NCBI GenBank assembly: GCA_905188025.1
Contig: CAJJKI010000006.1
Location: 1 to 64,000, forward strand
Source: an uncultured Eubacteriales bacterium
GTDB taxonomy: Bacteria > Bacillota_I > Bacilli_A > RF39 > UBA660
Direction of reading: 5' to 3'
Length of the DNA: 64,000 nucleotides
Positions 60,201 through 64,000 of the stretch are shown here, piece by piece; position 1 is the first letter of the stretch; the number at the start of each line of letters is the position of its first letter. The notes under the pieces are model-generated. The model was not told the DNA's origin. It was given only the letters and a program-made list of their open reading frames with translations, and searched no databases. A program made the position numbers and the translations under genes.

Positions 60201-63200
60201 AAGTTGTTATTGATAGACTCGATAATCAACTTAAAAAAGCTGGACTTGATAAAAAAGATAGAGAACGAATATTAGAACCATTTAAAGGCGGTGTTAATGC
60301 TAATGATGCTCAATCTTATATTACTCTTGAAGAATGGATTCGTCGTATTACTGCTGCTGGTGAATTAGATAAATATGCTGGACTTATTCAGAGCCTTACA
60401 GACGATACTCCAATAGATAAAATTGATTGGACTAAATTTGCTAATAAAGTTCAAATTCAAAAGAATTTCTATTATGATTTATATTATGATACTACTGTTG
60501 GTATTGAAGTTCCTAGACAAGTAAAAAATGCTGAGTTTGTTCTTATTCCTAAACTTATTAAAGGAACAGAACTTGAAAAAGTTTATAATATAATGACTAA
60601 TAGAGGTATTCATCAAATTAATACTGTTGAAACTGTTAAAGTTGCACAACATAACAGAATGACACTTTGGAATAATGATGGTGTTTTAACTGATGAAGCT
60701 CTTAAAGAATTTGATAATAATGTATTTGATAATTCTGAATTATTTAGTTATAATTATCTTTATCGTCAGCAAGAAGTTCCTCAACATATGGTTGATGCTA
60801 GTAATAAAGCTGCTATTCAGATTATGAAGAAAATGCTTGATAATCTTCCTAATAAACCTGAACTTAATGAACTTAAAGATAAAGTATTTAATAATTATGT
60901 AGCTAATATTAGAAATAGTTTTGAAAAAACTTGTGCTGAACTTGGTATTGGATTAGATGATAATGGTCATATTGATTTAAATTCTGATGGTACTATTAAA
61001 AATCTTAATCGTTTTGTATTCTTTGATAGATTTAAAGAAAATGCTCAACAACAAGGAGTTGAAAAAGCTCTTCTTGAATTTTTTGATTTAGATAGTGCTG
61101 GATTTAATAATCTTCCTTTATTCTTATCTAATATTAATAGTAAACTTGAAAGTATTGCTAATAGTTATTTTAATACTAATATTACTAGGCAACTTATTAG
61201 TGGTTGGCATGCTGCTCAGTTATCTGATTTTGGTTTTAAAGTTGATAAACAAACTCAAACAGATAGTAAACTTCAATATAAAAAGATTGGAGAAGTTGAT
61301 GACACTCCTGTTTATTATACTGAAATTAAACTTCCTAGATGGAGTAGTAAACTTAAAGGATTAAATATTGAACAAGTTCCTGATAGCTTACGTACTATGA
61401 TTGGTTATCGTATTCCTACTGAAGGTAAGCAATCTATATGTATTATGTATGTTAAAGAGTTTCTTCCTGATGCTTATGGTAGTACTGTTGTTGTTCCTGA
61501 TGAATGGGTTACTCAAACTGGTTCTGACTTTGACGTTGATAGTGTTTATGGTATGTCTAAAACATTTAATCTTGTTAAAGGTATTCCAACTGAAATTACT
61601 CATGCTAGATATACTAAAAATGAAGTAGGATATATTAATTATGTTAAAGATAATGTAGATAAAGCTAGTCGTAAAATTCTTGGTAAGACTTATAATAAAC
61701 AAGGTAATATTAGAGCTTCTTTAAAAAATAGCGAAGATGCTATTAATGCTACTCTTGAAGGTTATAATGGCAATCTTAAAGTTGTTGAAAAAATTGCTAA
61801 TGATGGTGGACTTAAGTCTTACGAATCATACTTAAAACTCCCCGTGGAGGACACAAGTAGTCAAGCTGCTAGAACTAATGCTATTATTCAATCATTTATT
61901 GATATACTTAATAATCCTGCTGCATTTGAAGAAAACACTACTACTTCTAACTTTGAAAATGTTAAAGAAGCTAATGAAACTTATGCAGAAATAGTTGGTG
62001 CTAATAAAACTATTGTTGCTCCTAGCGATTTCTTTACTCAACTTGATTGGTTTGATGCTGCTACATCTGGTATTAAACTTAAAGGTATTAGTGTTAATAG
62101 AGATACTTTTATGAGTATTGGTAATGTTACTAAGGCTAATCATAGTGAAGGTATTAAAGTTATGTACACTACTGATGTAATTAGTGAGCAAGAAGCTGTT
62201 AATAGATATGGTAAAGAAAATGTAGAAACTGTTGGTAGTAAACATATTCGTATTACTCATAAGAATTTTGGTTGGTCTGGAGATGATAAGAATATTGATG
62301 GCTATTTGATTAATCCTTATAGTTCTCAGACTACTGCTCATATTCTTGATGTTATGAAAGAGGGAGCTATACATAATGAAAATACTTATACGTTTAATGC
62401 TTTTAAAACTATTGTTGATTTTGGAAGTAATTATGATACTGCTATTGGATTTATGTGGCAACCTGCTATTGATATACTAGTTCGTAAATGGAAAGAAACT
62501 AATAGTGTTCTTGCGGAAGGTACTAAAAATCCACTTACTGAAGCTATTAGAGAAGTTGCTCATAATCTTGGTTTTGGCGAAAAAGTTAATTTTGCTGGAC
62601 GTAAAAAGCTAATTGATATTATTAATGAAAGTTATGGTGAAACTTTCAAGAAATTATTCAATTTAAGCGTTTCTGACGCATTTTCATCACCTGACCTTAT
62701 CTTTTCATCAGACGCATATAAATCTCGTCTTAGAGGGGAAATGAATGGCGTTCAGCAGGCTTTATTTGACCTTTATGTTTTAGCACAATTCAATCGGTTA
62801 AACTCAATCGGACAGGATATAAGTAATAATCTTAATATTCTTAGTGCTGATAAATATGGTGCTAAACAAAGTTTTTATGCTAGTGATAAAGTATTTAGAG
62901 ATGCTAGAACTGTTATTGAAAATAGTAATATTTATGCTCCATCCTCTACGGTGGGTCAAACCTTACTGTTAGAGAGTGTCTTTCCTGATATTAGTGGTGG
63001 TATAAATGCATTTATTAAATCTGATATATCTAAAAGTAGTTATCCTAGTTTAGCTGCATTTTTACAAATGAGTACTGCTCTTAGTGTTAAAGCTACTCAA
63101 CAAGTATTTGAAACTGCTAATCCTATATTTATTGATTATGTATATAGAATAGCAGAATGGACTAAAGGTGGAATAATGACTGAAAAGTTATATAATGACT

Positions 63201-64000
63201 ATAAAGATTATCTTATTAATAAACTAGAAGTAGGTAATAATGGTAGTTCTTATCTTAATTTACCTGTTACTATTGTTAATGGTAATTTTGTTCACCCTAA
63301 ATTCATTAAAGAATATGGTACTGGTCAATCTAGAGCTTTAGAAATTGGACGAGTTAGTGGTACATTAGTTAATATTAAAACAGATGATGTTGTAGTTAAA
63401 AATATATTTGAACCTACACAAACTGAAATTGATGTATTTGCTAAACTTACTCCTGCTCAAAAAGTTGATTGGATTAAACGTAACTTTAGTCAAGATGGAA
63501 GTGTATTTGCACATATTGAAATAGTTGCTAATGATGAAAGAAATAATCGTCGTAATGTAAATATTCAATATATTAATTACATACAAGGTGATATTACTAA
63601 TGATGAAGCCCATAGATTGTTTGATAGAGCTTGGAATCATCCTAATCCTCTTATTAAACTTACAGCTCTTGATTTAGTTAAATATGCTTTTATTGTTGAA
63701 GGTCATAAATTTAGAACTAGAAATATTAGTAGACTTATAAGTAATACTCCCCTTAGAGGATTGAGCGATAATGGAATAGCTATTGGAGATATAGCTATGA
63801 AAGGTATTAATAATTATGGTCTTGTTGATAAAGATAACGTTGAAGATATAATTGGTTTTATTCGTAAAAATTATAATAGTTTTAATTGTCCTAGTTATAC
63901 ATTTAAAAGACTTACTAATAATAAAATTAATTATAATTTAAAACATAATGGTATTATTACTTTTAATGGTCAAGAAAATCTTGATAATATAGGAATAATA
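57230..64000 (+). CDS. Virion RNA polymerase, giant ORF, partial (at least 2257 aa), with GC-rich elements 18-20
   Basis: One frame stays open from the ATG at 57230 (MSCGNIKLVGYNNLNN) to the window end. Residues 1433-1437 read DFDVD in GSDFDVDSVYGMS, the Asp triad that binds catalytic Mg in the double-psi-barrel active site of crAss-like virion RNA polymerases. The enzyme is packaged, ejected with DNA and transcribes early genes. The frame is also open back to 57167, but the intergenic hairpin lies there. Copies 18 (ILYGGS), 19 (LPVEDT) and 20 (PSSTVG) are read through. A patch at about 62655-62815 uses host-like codons. The C-terminus is beyond the window. Confidence 0.88.
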   Translation, partial: MSCGNIKLVGYNNLNNVIIKEHGSNNADYYSLIAMVEDPIFKKIIADKGINVKTSGRQAYNALLEARAIKLRNMDDIASVAEKEERGLFSTIKARDTAITYMADIMNKLSFNFLYNGAPLNFNEIKKRTNETVINAGLKRAKKLAGSDETRNNELNSFINNPNPAIKINGLGAFLRKYGNAQDFNYGALLRSLTNTEFNEALFNNKNVAKLIKRDELYQTTDYEELGGYLDETSTEGDENSIDDGIDLMTQLWNLSIGEVKDFNKHVEEIIKYHLASLPKLTAASQLDNGSYPFDTNNELGVVTFSDANYLSKILYASADTSNVDNFIASLKRISETIPNCECLIQLHDLLSKNKVFANKYIMVFNKPIISKIETYIQTDSNGNSYVRARVTNPNTDSRTILQNTFYNNVKNNIITNRVPTAREKFRIYDRYKNTPHANLYLYDAFKEIFPDINQASFNLAIAKIGRVAMANNLINFANVINRTVENYNKYVEALKKDKGTKMPDSFINRGDTSIIYQMADVFKDIIYIPVELNSRNPEGNLSSDVINRSFITNIAKIINDDKSTVEEQNAMVEAYAKQKFVSHQYDYSNLLLEHRDSNGNIINYGLFRRIGNGTPKLTEYARSMFKTSLLNGISELDNNNNDLYRSMSDGDYLITAMGLFMTDINNSETPTANYLLPIPSDAPKNFTITAPRYSLAGLRSQLEDGIKIINKEHPLFKQYYNIVIQELTNMAQAVNVMFKTNVNGNPILTNGDFEFSDTYNNKPEHFYNQYHKDGKGNVFTTKDGHKVLAGRVFSFKRLVSKITPNSNGAFNELIGYGKTIDILYGGSTRGLSYVNNQVVLNGEQRIALEDAVADWLNEYITNGYKELKNKYGTFIDDRINNESLAEFLVNDYLVRDSMYDMYGGDQSFYKNGQAILKRIKEVQASGNPFGNIDFTKNDLDIATDLYDITIKGNAVTVPYTVNGVTKRKKVVLQDKFRGVTIYNTFKASDKVVIDRLDNQLKKAGLDKKDRERILEPFKGGVNANDAQSYITLEEWIRRITAAGELDKYAGLIQSLTDDTPIDKIDWTKFANKVQIQKNFYYDLYYDTTVGIEVPRQVKNAEFVLIPKLIKGTELEKVYNIMTNRGIHQINTVETVKVAQHNRMTLWNNDGVLTDEALKEFDNNVFDNSELFSYNYLYRQQEVPQHMVDASNKAAIQIMKKMLDNLPNKPELNELKDKVFNNYVANIRNSFEKTCAELGIGLDDNGHIDLNSDGTIKNLNRFVFFDRFKENAQQQGVEKALLEFFDLDSAGFNNLPLFLSNINSKLESIANSYFNTNITRQLISGWHAAQLSDFGFKVDKQTQTDSKLQYKKIGEVDDTPVYYTEIKLPRWSSKLKGLNIEQVPDSLRTMIGYRIPTEGKQSICIMYVKEFLPDAYGSTVVVPDEWVTQTGSDFDVDSVYGMSKTFNLVKGIPTEITHARYTKNEVGYINYVKDNVDKASRKILGKTYNKQGNIRASLKNSEDAINATLEGYNGNLKVVEKIANDGGLKSYESYLKLPVEDTSSQAARTNAIIQSFIDILNNPAAFEENTTTSNFENVKEANETYAEIVGANKTIVAPSDFFTQLDWFDAATSGIKLKGISVNRDTFMSIGNVTKANHSEGIKVMYTTDVISEQEAVNRYGKENVETVGSKHIRITHKNFGWSGDDKNIDGYLINPYSSQTTAHILDVMKEGAIHNENTYTFNAFKTIVDFGSNYDTAIGFMWQPAIDILVRKWKETNSVLAEGTKNPLTEAIREVAHNLGFGEKVNFAGRKKLIDIINESYGETFKKLFNLSVSDAFSSPDLIFSSDAYKSRLRGEMNGVQQALFDLYVLAQFNRLNSIGQDISNNLNILSADKYGAKQSFYASDKVFRDARTVIENSNIYAPSSTVGQTLLLESVFPDISGGINAFIKSDISKSSYPSLAAFLQMSTALSVKATQQVFETANPIFIDYVYRIAEWTKGGIMTEKLYNDYKDYLINKLEVGNNGSSYLNLPVTIVNGNFVHPKFIKEYGTGQSRALEIGRVSGTLVNIKTDDVVVKNIFEPTQTEIDVFAKLTPAQKVDWIKRNFSQDGSVFAHIEIVANDERNNRRNVNIQYINYIQGDITNDEAHRLFDRAWNHPNPLIKLTALDLVKYAFIVEGHKFRTRNISRLISNTPLRGLSDNGIAIGDIAMKGINNYGLVDKDNVEDIIGFIRKNYNSFNCPSYTFKRLTNNKINYNLKHNGIITFNGQENLDNIGII
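59696..59711 (+). repeat. GC-rich dispersed element, copy 18
   Basis: The core ATCCTCTACGGGGGGT is read as ILYGGS, the third plus-strand frame. It lies inside the polymerase gene. Confidence 0.75.
61837..61851 (-). repeat. GC-rich dispersed element, copy 19
   Basis: ACTCCCCGTGGAGGA on +, read as LPVEDT, about 300 bp after the polymerase active-site motif. Confidence 0.75.
62941..62956 (+). repeat. GC-rich dispersed element, copy 20 (one core change)
   Basis: ATCCTCTACGGTGGGT has T for G in the core, read as PSSTVG. It lies 130 bp after the host-like codon patch of the polymerase gene. Confidence 0.72.

Noticed and set aside
19..62956. Interpretation of the GC-rich repeats as a CRISPR array or phage operator set
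   Set aside because: Spacing is irregular over 60 kb, copies are in both orientations and mostly inside genes, and two have target-duplication-like borders. This fits neither an array nor promoter-linked operators.
1..64000. Alternative genetic code (TAG or TGA reassigned), as known for some crAss-like phages
   Set aside because: All large late genes are open in the standard code, and TAA, TGA and TAG all act as stops (for example TAG at 1008, 44631 and 57099; TGA at 3355, 13993 and 43840).

Overview
This window is a contiguous part of a crAss-like phage genome (order Crassvirales), so the host is most likely a gut Bacteroidales bacterium. The call rests on several features seen together. 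There is a crAss-type large terminase, portal and major capsid protein in consecutive genes. There is a P22 gp4-like tail tube protein followed by a very large P22 gp10-like muzzle protein. A run of giant ejected proteins ends in a virion RNA polymerase with the DFDVD metal-binding motif. The DNA is strongly AT-rich with T-ending codons. All supported genes are on the + strand, and the standard genetic code fits: TAA, TGA and TAG all end genes. I saw no tRNA, CRISPR array or integrase.

Layout. 1-459 is a degraded region plus one tiny gene. 469-4973 holds small conserved genes, a PD-(D/E)XK nuclease and a lysis cassette (GH108-type muramidase, lipoprotein- and spanin-like proteins). 4980-15577 is the packaging and head module: terminase, portal, probable scaffold, capsid and three further structural proteins. 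15688-29368 is a long tail-fibre and adhesin region, including a collar-domain fibre, a protein with twelve 28-29-residue repeats and an eight-repeat BACON-like protein. 29473-32711 carries small virion-associated genes and a holin candidate. 32793-36465 is a complete diversity-generating retroelement (DGR): C-type-lectin-like target, variable repeat, hairpin, template repeat and reverse transcriptase. 36472-44631 is the tail tube and muzzle module. 44752 to the end holds giant cargo proteins, one with a zincin motif, then the polymerase, which runs off the window.

The most unusual feature is a family of short GC-rich elements scattered through this AT-rich genome. I count 20 copies in both orientations, with core ATCCTCYACGGGGRGT (Y=C/T, R=A/G). 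The core can fold as a CTCY-ACGG-GGRG hairpin whose two variable positions keep pairing in RNA. At least four copies carry a longer 3' part with its own variable hairpin. Fifteen copies lie inside protein genes, in five reading frames, without breaking them. Two copies are flanked by 9-10 bp direct repeats that look like target duplications. They resemble the protein-embedded palindromic elements of Rickettsia or the GC clusters of yeast mitochondria, and I know of no such family described for crAss-like phages.

The DGR is well supported: all 21 differences between the two 105-bp repeats fall on template adenines. The template also contains an in-frame TGA that must be mutated for the target to be translated to its end. 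Several short patches of host-like codon use interrupt the otherwise uniform codon use and suggest recent recombination.
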